The translations under genes and the position numbers were made by a program. Below, in pieces: positions 52,215 to 64,000 of a stretch of DNA of 64,000 bases. Numbering within the stretch: the stretch's first letter is position 1; the number at the start of each line of letters is the position of its first letter. The DNA is taken from the NCBI RefSeq assembly GCF_010183535.1, contig NC_071333.1, positions 558,001-622,000 on the forward strand, in the 5' to 3' direction. Origin of the DNA: Caenorhabditis remanei. Taxonomy: Eukaryota; Nematoda; Chromadorea; Rhabditida; Rhabditidae. The notes below the pieces were generated by a model. That model was not told where the DNA came from. It was given only the letters and a program-made list of their open reading frames with translations, and did not search any database.

Positions 52215-54123
52215 TCAACTTGGTCGATCAAGGGTCATGTGGAATCTATCGAATGGAAACAACTCCTGATTGTGAACATGGATAGTCAACGTAAATTGTT
52301 GATCAAGAAGAGACGACCAGAGATTCTTGGCTTTCGCGTCCAGATTCTGTTTGACGTCGCTGGAAAATGCAAGTTTTATTTGGTAAAGAACTCAAATGAT
52401 TGATTTTCGAGGTTAATGCTGTACTTTCGTGGTTAATGCTGTCAATGTATTCTATTATAATGGAAACAGTTCTTTAGTGGGAACTTACATCAATCCAGTG
52501 GCAGTTTTTCTCTTCATCGTTTCAAATGTGAAATATGGTTTAGATTTCTGGTATGCAATAAGCGAATATCTTGGATGAACTGTATGAATTAGTGCATTCT
52601 CTTTTGCATATGTATAGGTTTCCGTTTTTGGGTTGAATGTTGCGTTTTTCTGGAAAAGTATAAACTATTGGATCTATGTTTTTGGAAAACATTAGAAAAA
52701 ACACTTCCTTATTTTTCTTTTCTCATACATACCATATGATCATATGTGCATATATCTTTGTGGCATGTGTCGAGAACCTTCAAAGGTGCATCACTGAGCT
52801 CATCGGAAATTGCTTCGACAGCTTGTGGAGCATTAGTGGGTGATGTCAACATTATACGTGATTTTATCTGGAAAATTTGATTTCAGTTCGCAACTTCTAT
52901 TCCTTTTCTAAATTTTATTACTCCGAATGCCAATGTGCTGAAAGTGTGTCCTCTGCTGTCTGATAGCTTGATATGCTTTCTGAGACGGCCGTACGCAACC
53001 GCCAATTCTTCGAAAGTCTCGTTTTTAAGGTGTAATGGGTTTGCTGAAAAACAGAAGCATAATTGTTTCCAGGAACTTAATCTTTTGGTTTCGAATTACC
53101 TTCCAAATTTTTCATTAATACCGAGTGCTTATGAAACTCGTCTTCCAATTTTTCATTGACAAAGTGAGCAAACCTTATCGTGAATATCTCAGTAATTTTT
53201 TGAACATCTCTTGTTATCAGACTCCTTCCGGATGTAGCCCAATGTCTAAAAGCATTTAGTACAGTTATTAAATGAACCGGATATTAGTGAACGTACGTGT
53301 TTTGTCTCTTGAGTATCACTTGTTTCAGACGAAACCGAGTTCTGGTGAATGCCATCGCGAAAACCAGAAACTGATCATTGACAAACGCGCATGAAAATTT
53401 CATGATATTCATCCATCCGTACATTCCTTTGTCGTACTGAAATCACGGAAAAACTAGAGTGATGTCAGAAAAGCGAGGGCGGTGACAAAATAATTGTCCT
53501 TTTTTAGAATTTTCTGGGTTTTTTGCTCTTTTGTTGTTTTGAGGAGCAGAACAGAATTGGTGATGAATTTGGAAAAAGTTTTAGACAAGTTAAGATTCTT
53601 GTTATTCAAAATGCACTCACTTTGAAATCATGCATACTCAATGAGCCAAATTTCAGCAGTGCACAATTTGCAAACTCCTCTCGAATCTCGTTTATTGGCA
53701 TCCACGGTTTATTTTTCAGTGTTCCTAATTGATCCTCCATTCTAATTTTAGTGTAGTTCACTAATTGGCTCTTGTGAAGTCTGGAAAGTGTATGAACTTG
53801 ATATTGTGTCAATTTTGATCTTTCTAAAAACTCACATTCCCACTTTGAAAAATGTATCATTGCTAGTGTCTTGAAAAGGTACATATTTCTCTGCAGTATG
53901 GTCAGCCCTTCTCAAAAATGATGTGTAATTGAATTCAGATTTCAAAAAGCTTGCTGAAAAACAAAATTTCAAACTGAAACCTATAATTTAATTTATTTGT
54001 CATCTCCTCACCATACATTCCATCTTTGTACACTTTCTCAAAGTTTATCTTCTTCGAACAAATAATTTGAAATAGGAATAAGAAGTTAAGAATCGAACTA
54101 AACAACAACAATCGAAATATCAT
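52215..54123 (-). CDS. Unrecognised secreted protein, 412 aa
   Basis: Nine exons, 54012-54123, 53836-53953, 53621-53780, 53297-53436, 53100-53245, 52922-53043, 52733-52867, 52489-52649, 52215-52359, join in phase to 412 aa. The N-terminus is a strong signal peptide (RLLLFSSILNFLFLFQIICS), and no other membrane segment is evident. The mature part has possible N-glycosylation sites (NYT, NDT, NET, NAT), an HWATSGRSL segment and a DTCHKDICTYDHM cysteine pair near residue 300. I do not recognise the family. It may be nematode-specific. It is convergent with the bromodomain gene. Confidence 0.82.
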
Positions 54124-56150
54124 GGTGTGGATTAGATATCCAAACGGATTTGCCGATGCCGGTTCAGTTTTATATCAATCTATTAGGCAAACAACTACGG
54201 CACTGGCCCGCCAATTTTTGTTTGATTCTTGTTTTCATAAGCCTGGTTGTTTTGACACTCTTTGCTCACTGTTAGTTTTTCATTCCTTTCGAAAGAACAT
54301 TTGATTTAGAAAAGTGCAAAAAGGAGGTGACTAATTATTTTGCAATCAAATAAAACTATTGCGAAATCTGATAAGGAACACTTCACTCAAACAGAAGAAA
54401 CTAATATAAAACAGCTGGTAATGTTATGATTACACCACAATAGTCACATTATTTTTGTGCCATTGCAGAAGACTGACTTTATATTGTTTCCGAAATGTAA
54501 TTTTCAACTTTTTTTGAGTTTTTTGTGCCTGCCTGCTTCTGAAAAGTTATCCAAAACGCCCACTTGTAAAGCTCAAGTTTTCGAGCATAAGTCCTATTGA
54601 AAAACATTGTTGTTGTTAGTCCAAATTCTTTTTTGAAAAGTTCTTCATCGGTGTTCCCCCATTCCTTTTCTTATTTTCGATATTTGGGTAATTTCTCGAA
54701 ACTCACTTTCCGTTAGAACAAACTTTTTGCATTTCTTTTAAAAATCAATTTTCTGAGTGGAATTCTTCAAAAATTTCAATAAAACACAACAGATATTTAT
54801 TTATACCAACTTCCATTTAGAAAATTGAACGAATTCAGTTCAAGGTTGAGAATGAGTAGTAATACTTCACTTTCCTTTTCTTTTTCTTATCAGACCTCAC
54901 TTCTTTATTCTGAACTTCAACTCAAAACCAGCATGGAACCCTCATCTGTTTTTAAATAAAACTTTTCTTTCAAAATATGAAATGGCTGTTGTAGCTAGTT
55001 AATTAGCAGTCACTGATCCCTAGTGTATTTCCGTATTTCCGGCGTCTTGTAGCATGAAGTTTTGCATGGATCAGTGGTTTGAGTAAATCCAATCACGTGT
55101 CATATCTGTTCATTATGAATAAAGATTTTCAAATTCTCGTTCCTGCAAAATTTTTATGTTTCTTGAAAGCAGAAAATTCATAAGCTGCACTCTTCAATTG
55201 TGGTTTCTATGCTTTATAGACTGCTCAACAAAAACGCCTTTTTCTTTGGTGTATGTTTTTGGTGTCAACTCATTTGCCTCAAATCTTATATTTGAATAAC
55301 ACTTACTTTGTGTGTTATCTTCATATTATTTTTTCGTACCCTTCATACTAAACGATTTAAGATAAGAAAATATCCTCATTTTTCATATCATGTTACATGT
55401 TTTGCTACACATTGTCTCCAATCTTTGTAAATAGTGATCGTTTATAAAAATAAACAACTGCAACTTCTTAGAAAAAAACAACAAATACTCTACTTCACTT
55501 GTTATTCATTCCATTTTTAAAAGAATGCTGATACCCTTCCATTCATTTCAGTCCTTTCATCATTCACCGCATTGCCTCCGTCCGTCAAGTAGGCCAAAGG
55601 AGAGGCCCCTCTGAATAATAGAGTGTGTCTGTGTGTCTGTGCAAAACAAGGAGGAGAGGGAGTGTCTATGTGTGTGTGTGTGCCAGAATCGTCAGTCTCT
55701 GAAACGAGAAAAAGGAGGAGAGTCCTCTGGTCTCTTGCAGTCTCGTGGTCGTCTTCTCTTCTGCCACTACTCTCGCCGTCTCACCCTTTTCCCCACCCCT
55801 TCTTTTCTATCCAAAAACACCCTCCCTATTCTTCTCTCTCTTCCACAACACAATCCCGCTGTGTTCGTTGTTCACTTCTTAATTTTCATTTCAATTTGAA
55901 TTTCATTTTCTTTTCAATATCACACTCATATTAATATTTCTCCCTGTCTAGACTTATCTTTTTTCCTCTTATTTCAAATCGTCTGTTTGTGTGTCTGTTT
56001 GTCCTGTAGAATCCTGAAAACTTTGTTTACACAAAAACTTCCAAGATGTCTCCTTTAAGTTTTTCCAAGTTTAGATGTGGGGTTTTTCAAACTTTTCTCT
56101 TGAAACTTTCTCTAGTGTTCCAATTCTGATTCTAATCTTACTGTGTTTTT
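54124..56150. other. Intergenic region, CT-rich leader of the next gene at its right end
   Basis: No supported gene. Positions 55560-55850 are GC- and CT-rich, with GTGTGTCTGTG repeats (55622-55682) and a long CT-rich block. It resembles the block at 48040-48560 and probably contains the promoter of the gene at 56201. Confidence 0.45.
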
Positions 56151-56200
56151 CAGAACCCATCCATCACTTCACTTTACAACCCTGGCTTCTCATCTTCACC

Positions 56201-57057
56201 ATGCTTGCCCCAATCATAACCAAAGATATGCGGTTGTTTCCAACCCACAAAGTGCCGGTGAAAAATGTTCGAAGTCGCGCTCAATCTCTTGACCACTTCC
56301 AACAAATTCAGAGCTCAGCCAGCACAATTGATAGGCTTGTACCTATCAAACCGCGGTCGGCCGTTTCTGCCGGAAACATCGCCCAACGGCCATCGTCCAG
56401 TAGGACAAAACAAGTTGCACCCGCAAAGACTAGTGTGCCAAGAAGTCCGCCGAAGTCGATGATGTCCCGAAAGTCGACTTTGACAGCGATTCAAGAAGGT
56501 GTTGAGTTGAATGAGCAACCGGTTTTGCATAAGAAAATTGGTCACAGCAAAAGGTGAGCACTCATAGTCTTTTAAACTTTTAAAAACCACAGGAAGTCAC
56601 ACTAGACACAGAACGGCAGACACACTCATTGAGCACAAAGAATGAGCAAAAAAGTTGTTCAACGAGCTTTTTTGATCTTTTTTGATTTTACGACGTATTT
56701 TATTCTCTCTAGGGATATTTTTCTCTTTTTCTCATCTCTTCCGTATGATTGAGCATACACCACACTGAAAAAGGTCGAAAAGCTCCACTCTCCTTTTTTG
56801 GAAAAAAGACGTTTTCCCATTTTTTAAAATCGCTTTTTTCCTGCAGTGAATCGTCGAGTGTCCAATTGGAAGGCACCACCAAAAACAGCTCCAAATCTAG
56901 CAGTGAGGCGAACTTGGAGGAAAATGGTGGCACAGGAGGAGAAGTCGACGAGGAGGAGACGAAAAAGAAGCGCGGTGTACTGAAGTGGATCACCAACACA
57001 TTTCGAAAGTCATCACGCGATAAAACTCTTGACAATCGGAGCACTTCCTCGGGATGA
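56201..57057 (+). CDS. Unrecognised basic, disordered protein, 187 aa
   Basis: Two exons, 56201-56553 and 56847-57057. The 5' leader is spliced at 56154 (GTTTTTCAG acceptor). An upstream in-frame ATG at 56075 would add a hydrophobic stretch but crosses that acceptor, so I prefer [10 protein letters not shown] at 56201. The protein is Ser/Pro/Lys-rich with few hydrophobic residues: [20 protein letters not shown], an acidic patch EVDEEE, and a basic amphipathic end [20 protein letters not shown]. No known domain. Several RxxS and SP motifs suggest phosphorylation. A GTGAGT right after the TGA, and an acceptor at 57834-57839 opening a further frame, suggest a spliced 3' UTR. Confidence 0.72.
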
Positions 57058-58339
57058 GTGAGTGCATTTTTGTTGTGTTTTTAAAATTGATCGGACAGAA
57101 AAAACGTGTGACTATTGGATTTGAGACACCAATCTTTTTTAATTGGGATGGATTTAAAAATAGATGTTGTGCTCTCAAAAAGTTTGTTGTGGGGAGAATA
57201 CCAAATCACTTTTTGAAAAAAGCGAATTTCTAAAAAATGACATTAACATTAGACAAGCCATTTCGAGGCCCAACCAAAAACTCAGAATACGGAAATACTC
57301 CGTTTCCATCTATTTTTATGCGTCTTCGTATTATTTTTCAAAGTTCATCGTGATTCCTCATGCCCTTTCCCATGAATTTAAGCTATTTCTTTACTCAGGA
57401 CCCTTTTTGTTTGCTCTGGAACTCTGACATGTTCTTCTCACAACCGGCCGATTTCATAACAATAACGGCGAGTAGCAATAACAAGCGAACTGCCGAAAAA
57501 CATTGAGAGCCTGAAAGACCAATAACTTTTTTCTGAAATAAGGGGAGGAGATGACGATATGAGTTTTCTCTCATCTCATCATTTCCCCTCAATAAAAAAG
57601 AAGATTGCTTAGTTTAAGAGTAATAAAATGAGCAATGAATAGTGATGTCATTGAGTTTTCTGGGTTTGGATGCGTTGAAGTAATGGAACGCTAGAATATA
57701 ATTATGAAATGAGAAAAACATTGCACACGGAGTAAAATAGGTACAGTAACCCAAATTTTGTTGACCAGTAACCCAACTTACACTGACCATCAAACCAAAT
57801 TTTACTGACTCATAATTAAATATCAATTTTTCAGCAATAACTCCGCAGCCAACAACGATTTGACTGCACCTCCTCTTTCTACTGTACACTTCTTGATTAG
57901 CTCACTCTTTTCCCATCATCTCACACTCATAATTTCCCAAATCTCACAACCTTCTTCTCCCCCATTCCATCTCAAAGTGTTGTATAAGAACATCCATGCC
58001 TCCCACCGGTTCATATTGTACATATGTTGTATATTCTTACATTGTAATTTCTTTTGTGCTGTGCATTTTTTTTAGCTATAGACTTCTCTAAAATTCCATG
58101 TAGTAAAAAACCGCTGTGATTTTTCCATAAATGCCATTTTGTATTTTTTAAAGGTTCATATTATAAAAACAAAAACGTTTATGAAATTCAGATTTTTCCA
58201 GTTTGAATGTAAGAGTCTGAATTGGATATTAGTCCAAGAGTGAGAATTTCGAAAAAAGAAAAAAAAAGAGTCGGGAAATATCGAAAAGTCGGAAAAAATC
58301 GGATCGAGATTGTGAAAAGAAATGAGAAAAGGTAGAATT
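57058..58339. other. 3' region of the 187-aa gene and spacer
   Basis: No separate gene. It contains an acceptor-like TTTTTCAG at 57832-57839 followed by pyrimidine-rich sequence, likely a spliced 3' UTR. Short CAGTAACCCAA / ACACTGACC words (57743-57800) recall the CACTGACA repeats in nas-38 and mrp-1 introns. Confidence 0.4.
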
Positions 58340-60435
58340 TTAGGCTTTTTGAAGATCATCGGCGTAGTCGTCACCCTTCTTCATAAGCTTCCAGATGCCG
58401 AGGACGAAGAAGAAGCCGAAAGTGAGTCCCAGAACAATAGCCTTGAAGATCAATTCGAGATTGCTTGGATCGTACTCGATGTCAATCAATTCGTCGGTCT
58501 GAAAAAGAGTAATTTGCTGAATTCTTTATTGTCATTGGGTGGAACTGGATAGCTAGAACTAGTTTTTCGAAAGTAATGTGACGTCAGATAACATCATTGG
58601 AACGGTCCAGCTAATTTTTTTACACTTTTTAAATGTGTTGTTAGGTGAAATACACAATTTTTTTTAGAGATTCTGCCGAGGAAGTGAATAATACCAATAG
58701 AAAACTTCATTCATCCAAATTATTTGATACCTCGTTCTTTTGTTTTTTTTCTCTGTCGTGAGTGATTGACCAGCTGCTCCAACTCTCTACCGCCATGTGA
58801 TTCAATTCCGGGTTTCCCCCAATTTTACTCCAAAAACAAGGAACGAGAGCCGCTCGGGGAAAAACAAGGTACAAAAATGTCTCGACACACCCACGTGATT
58901 GTTATTAACACTATCAGGAGCTATTGTTTTTCAGTCTTGATGGTATGGTGACGTACATTGTGGTTGATTAGAGGACTACTCTACGTTCATCAAACACTTT
59001 TTTTGAGAGTAGATTCTATTTGGGTAGTAAGAAACAAGGAAATAAGAAGTAATAATTGGGAGAGCAAGGAAATGTCATGATTATGTCTAGACGGATTGAA
59101 TATTTCTAGGGGTGAAGATAGACTCAGAAAATCGACATAATTGGTTTCAGTAGTTATATTTATAATAATGCAAAAATTTATGAACTCAAGTTAACCAGAC
59201 TAGACTACTAAAAGTTGTAAACTCAATTTTGCTCTGAATCATAATCATCTGTTGTTATGTGAAACTTTTTTGTTCTCCAGTTGATTCAGAATTTTGATAA
59301 AAGTTGAACCTAGGTCAAAAATCAGGGCATACCACAAGAAATAATAAACATTTTCTAGTTTTCAAATGGGAAGTTTTGATATATCTATATGTGTCTTTAG
59401 CCTCAATGGTGTTCGCGCTCTCACTGAGACTATTGACCACTCTCGTAAATTCCAAAAATCTGCAAAACTGGGGAAAAGTCACTTTGAAACTATCTTATGA
59501 TTTGAATTTTGATAAATAGTGTTTTACCGGTCAAAACACCCTCAAATGTATCAATTTTTACCGTACAAACTCCATTCTCTTACTTACAGCTTCAATGATG
59601 TCAACGTCAATATCAACAATTTTGTCAAGATGTTTCATGGCCTTCATTCTGGTTGTGATGGATTCGTTGTCGATCAAATCCTCAACGGTGAATGGCAAAG
59701 CGCTTGAATTGGTGTCCTAAAAACTAGAGTAAGATTTCTCACAGAAACATTCAAGTACCTTCTTCAAGATAACAAACTGAACGGTGACGATATCTTCAGT
59801 TCCAAGGCAGTTGGTACGGAGAACAACGATATCTTCCTGAAATTCATCATTTACTATGAATTGTGTGCAATTAAGTTTTACCTCATCATCGACACGAAGA
59901 GAGGAGGCAATCTTCTCTTTGAAGGCTTCTTCTGGGAACTCTTCGAGACCCTCATTATCTTTCACGTTGAATTCAATTGACACAACCGGGAAGTTTCCAG
60001 TTTCCAAGTCTCTGGCGATGAGGGCATTGCATGAAATTTCTGGCACTGGGTTTTCCTGGAATATGGGAGGAAAAAGATAAGAAGAAAGTAATAATTCGGA
60101 AAAATTGTCTAGTCTTAGTGTGGAATGCGAAAGCTGATTTAGTTAATGCTGCTATAAAACTTTTCCTTGCACAAAAGTAATTCTCAATTATCAAAAATAT
60201 TACTAATAACGAATTTCTGTCAATATCTACCCGGAAAAGTTCGCGAATGCTATCTCAACACAGAAAGCAAAACACAACTTCGTCACAGCTTCTTGTTTTA
60301 AATTTCTGCACTCACATCCTGTTGAGAAACTGAGCATGTGCACGTCAAATGTCCGGTGTTACAGATGGTGTGCTTTTCCTGGGGGCAGATTTCGGCAAGA
60401 ACAAGTGGCACTAATAGGACGGCGAGGAACCGCAT
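58340..60435 (-). CDS. Unrecognised type I membrane protein, 219 aa
   Basis: Five exons, 60316-60435, 59882-60055, 59759-59836, 59588-59716 and 58340-58498, every one a whole number of codons, give 219 aa. A signal peptide ([15 protein letters not shown]) is followed by a short Cys-rich module ([18 protein letters not shown]). A ~120-residue ectodomain comes next with strand-like segments ([30 protein letters not shown]). There is one transmembrane helix ([17 protein letters not shown]) and a short tail [17 protein letters not shown] cannot assign a family. The topology suggests a lumenal or cell-surface single-pass protein. The intron 58499-59587 is long (about 1.1 kb). Confidence 0.85.
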
Positions 60436-62980
60436 TTTCGATCTGGAAACAATGAGAAACTTAGAAAATTGTTTAAAAACGCAAAATAGTGAGTCTTATG
60501 ATTGAACAAAAAACGAAGGAACGAATGAAGGGGGGATTCCGAAAAAATGGTATGGCAAGTGGAGGCGACGGTGGTATGAGGTAAAAGTACTTGATGGGGT
60601 AGATAAGTAAGCACCCCCCGCTCCTCCGCCACCGTACTGTCCTCGATGGGGTTTCAAGAGCTTTCTACTTTCATCCGATAAGCACATCCACTTTTATCTC
60701 TCAACTCTTCCCATCTATCTGTATCTCTCTGTGCAACTCTAAATCTTTATTCGCCCTTTACCTCCTCCCCACTCTACTTCGCGCTTACGCGAGTTCTTTC
60801 GAGTTCACAGTGACAACGACAAACTTCTGCACAGTCCATTTTACCTTGCAAGATCAAATATTAGAAAACGAGAAAAAAATGTTAACGTAGTAATGCACGC
60901 AGCAGTTATTTGGAGAAACAACAGAGAATTTCGAGTAATGAAGAGGAACATGGATTCTAAAGAAGTGAAATTATGGAATTTAGCAGTTATAGTAAAATAT
61001 AACAAGAAAACGAATTTTTTGTTTCTGCACCCTAATAGAAGTCGACGTTATTGAAATCTATACATAGAGTTTCCACAAATTCCGATTTTCAGAACCAAAA
61101 ATATTATGAACAATAAAAAAAATATATAGGAGCTACAATCAAATGACCACTGCTTCAAATATTAAATAAAATTCCCAGTGATACATGACGAAAAAACAAA
61201 GTCTTTCCGAATTTTGTGTTTTGTAAAATCCCGCTGACATAATCAAATTATGTCTCAAAAATCGGATGTCACAACTTTGTAAATCTGATTAAACCTTGGC
61301 CTCCGGATGGCTTGTGTGTATATATAAATAAAGTTTGCATGTTCTGTTCAGAATCGCATAATAATATATACTTGTTACAAAAAGCAATTCTGATTTAAAA
61401 AAAGTTTCTGGAAGCGGTAGTATGAAAAACACAATGAAGGTCATCACAGAAATTAGTATGTCTAACAAAAGATTCCCCACCATAACCATAAATTTCAGAC
61501 TATTTTTAGACTGCTGGTTAAAGAAACTACATATGACTTATTTTCAAGTTCGGTTACTTCAAAAACTGAAAAAAAAATTATTTCATAGAAATACGTCTAC
61601 TGGCTCAGGTACTTGAAAGTGTTTACAGTCATATTCCAAAAAAACAGAAAAAAACAAGAACATTTCGAACCTATGCAGAAAGTGAAAGTCATAAGTTTCT
61701 ATCTACTCGGGTTACAAAGAGCGGCCACCGTGAGATTTGAAAAAGATATGCTCTCACCTAGTTTTTGTTCCCTGTTCTATGTGCTCGTAATTCGTGAAAA
61801 AATGAGATGAAAACTACACGCTTGCTGGGTTTTTTGTGGTTGCTGGAACGATGGATCATCACGTTTTTCTTGACTACTCAAACTTTTGACGGAGAAAATT
61901 TTTATTTATAATGTAGTTGAAAATTAGTTCAAAACAAGAACGACTAAAAGTGTAATAAACTGAGAAGAATTTCTCGCAACTGGAAAAAAACCTCGAGTTG
62001 ATATGAAAAATGTAAGTTTTCTGCGTGATCACACTTTTTCTATTGTTTGACATAAGATTTATGGCACAGCTTGTCGAAGAAATACACATTATGTTTTATT
62101 TCTTGTGAGCCCCACTGGGAATGAATTTCCATGGAAACTTCATTTATGAGGATACGTCGTATGACCGGAAAAAAATATGCGTTTATGGCTTAGAGACTGA
62201 AAACATTATCTGCATTTTGTCGTTACCAATATCTCATGAATACGATTTCATTAATAGTACAATACATATCGTCTAATTTTTTGTCACTAGAAGTTTTCAA
62301 TTTAAAAAATCTATTTTCATTATTAATGACCTACCATTACAATTATGAACACAAGACTCCGAGTAAATGTTTATTTTATAATACAGCGGACACAATATGC
62401 ACGAACCATTGATATGTCAAAAAGACATGGGAAAAGGTTTAAAATATGTGTGTATTGAAATGAGAAGCGGAAAAACATTTGATTGATGATTAAAAAGTTA
62501 ATGATGCTATACACGCGACTAGAAAGAGTGACTTTTTTTGGGATTTTCAGCATAGATTAGATTTTTGGTTATCGAATGCACTTGGTTAACATAAAGAAGC
62601 GTACTCGTTTGGTGAGTAACTCCCGATTACAAAATGACAGAAAATTAGTTCAAAACGTTTGTTGTTTCACTTCAAAATATGAGTTTTCAAAGTAAACGGA
62701 AATCAAACGAGATTTTGTTCATTAAAAATGGTTTTTAAAGTTTTCAAAAAGACAAAATAGAAGTGAAGAGAGACGAAAACAGTAATGGTTACTTTCTCGG
62801 ATCAACTGAATCCGGAAATGCATATAATTGGCAGGTATGAGAGCTGACTTTGATTGAAAAAAGAAGACAAAGAAGTAAAGAGTGTTCTAACATTGGTGTG
62901 TTGTCTTGGATAGACAACAAAATAATGTAGCCGGGAAGAAAAAACGGGAAAATCTCGATGTTCACTTTTCCAGCCGAAGT
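60436..62980. other. Intergenic region, promoter side of the 219-aa gene
   Basis: No supported gene. A pyrimidine-rich strip at 60690-60800 may be the promoter of the minus-strand gene. The rest (60850-62900) is AT-rich and holds only short, composition-poor frames. It should include the 3' UTR of the gene ending at 62981. Confidence 0.45.
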
Positions 62981-63957
62981 TTAGTCATCCAGTGGATCCT
63001 CGTAATCATCAAAGTCAGGATCTCTGTATTCGGTAAAGCGGCTGGTGACTGGGCGGTTTCTGAAAAATCAAAAGATTGTTTTAAAAAAGAGATAACAGTA
63101 TATATGTTGCATTAGACAGAAAGTGAACATAAAACCACAGAAGAGTTAGTTTCTTGCATTTTAGAAGTGAATATTCAACAAAAATTGATCAGCCTTTTAA
63201 ATAGATATTCTGGCTTAGTGAGAAATTTTTGAAAAAATTTCTCCAACCGTGTGAAAAAATTTGTTGAACGAAATACAAGGATTAGTTGAACATAAAGTTA
63301 GTGTAACACATTAATAACAGTAATTCTTACGCTCTGATATCTTGTAATGTACGTATCCGTCTGAAAAAGAATATAGAGACAGGACATGGACGTAGGGATA
63401 TAATAGACACATGGACCGAAATAAATCCGTAAAACCAACAACACAAAACAAATCAGATAATACGAACATCATGATATTACATGATCTTCATTAAATATTT
63501 GTACTAACCTGTTGATGCTCTCCAAGCTAATCGGATTACTGTCTCTCACGTGCTTTCCGATGTTTTCAAATCGCTGCTCCCAGAATTTTGGAGTTCTGAG
63601 AGCTGCACTCAAATACGAAGTTCCGTTGTTTCTCCAATCCACGTCCGGCTAAAAATCGTTTAGTAAAGGAAAAATATTTCCAAGAAAAATAGGCCATTCA
63701 CTCACTCTGGTGAACATGTGTCCAGAAAGTGGAGCAGTTCCCTTAGAAGAAGATTCACTGATAAGTTTATTCTCCCATTCTTGTGGCCTAAAAGAAAAAT
63801 TTACAAGAATTTTTCAACAAATTCCAACTAACTTTCTTGGTGTATACTTTCCTTCTGGGCGTTTGAACATATCAACCGAATGTTGCAAGTCAAAGTCAAA
63901 ATAGTCTGGGTCATCACGATTTGGTCGGGAGTAGTATGGACGAGCAGTAGTGTAGTG
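62981..63957 (-). CDS. 3' end of an unrecognised protein with acidic tail (runs off right edge)
   Basis: Five exons are visible: 63833-63957, 63706-63787, 63509-63648, 63331-63360, 62981-63059. Phases join throughout. The visible 151 or so residues are polar and aromatic: ARPYYSRPNRDDPDYFDF, VDMFKRPEGKYTPRKPQEWE, GTSYLSAALRTPKFWEQRF, HVRDSNPISLESINRRIRT, ending FTEYRDPDFDDYEDPLDD. No domain is recognised. Repeated short motifs with Tyr, Arg and Asp suggest an extended binding region rather than an enzyme. A 30-nt micro-exon (63331-63360) is well supported by both splice sites. The start lies beyond 64000. Confidence 0.75.
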
Positions 63958-64000
63958 CTAAAACTTCACTTTTTTATCGAAAGTCCGTTCTACAAACAAA

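Overview
This window reads as nuclear DNA of a rhabditid nematode, almost certainly Caenorhabditis elegans or a very close relative (left part of chromosome X, from memory of the gene order). It is AT-rich. Introns are mostly 40-60 nt, with GT(A/G)AGT donors and TTTTCAG acceptors. Several start codons lie just downstream of an acceptor-like AG that fits spliced-leader trans-splicing. Four genes are recognisable by name: hlh-19 (bHLH), nas-38 (astacin), and the tandem ABC transporters mrp-2 and mrp-1. No search was run, so names rest on domain content, order and exon structure. Exon coordinates were built by hand from splice signals and checked by phase and total length.

Layout. 1-1406 (-): 5' end of an AGC-type protein kinase that runs off the left edge. 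2951-3962: a 1-kb palindromic repeat. 4265-8083 (-): a 12-exon THUMP/methyltransferase-like gene with a degenerate SAM motif. 9731-10604 (+): an unrecognised 252-aa protein. 10965-12915 (-): a 360-aa Rag-type small GTPase whose first exon adds an MGNISCC lipidation motif. 13070-15030: a diverged tandem duplication containing a 19-G tract. 16514-17838 (+): a coiled-coil/RING protein. 18390-18947 (-): bHLH gene hlh-19. 20029-23596 (+): nas-38.

Centre. 23737-30365 (-) is mrp-2 and 32757-42395 (-) is mrp-1, about 2.4 kb apart in the same orientation. Their exon lengths match almost exon for exon. mrp-1 differs by having four mutually exclusive 156-nt versions of one transmembrane exon where mrp-2 has one. 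Short CACTGACA / TGTCAGTG repeats sit on both sides of one of these exons and could pair in the pre-mRNA.

Right. 42452-48880 is a 6.4-kb stretch without a convincing gene, followed by a bromodomain protein with RG-rich and AT-hook-like segments (48910-51510, +), an unrecognised secreted 412-aa protein (52215-54123, -), a disordered 187-aa protein (56201-57057, +), a 219-aa type I membrane protein (58340-60435, -) and the 3' end of an unrecognised acidic-tailed protein (62981-63957, -) that leaves the window. Nothing suggests an operon spanning several genes. The clearest functional pairing is the MRP tandem, which would export glutathione and other anionic conjugates.
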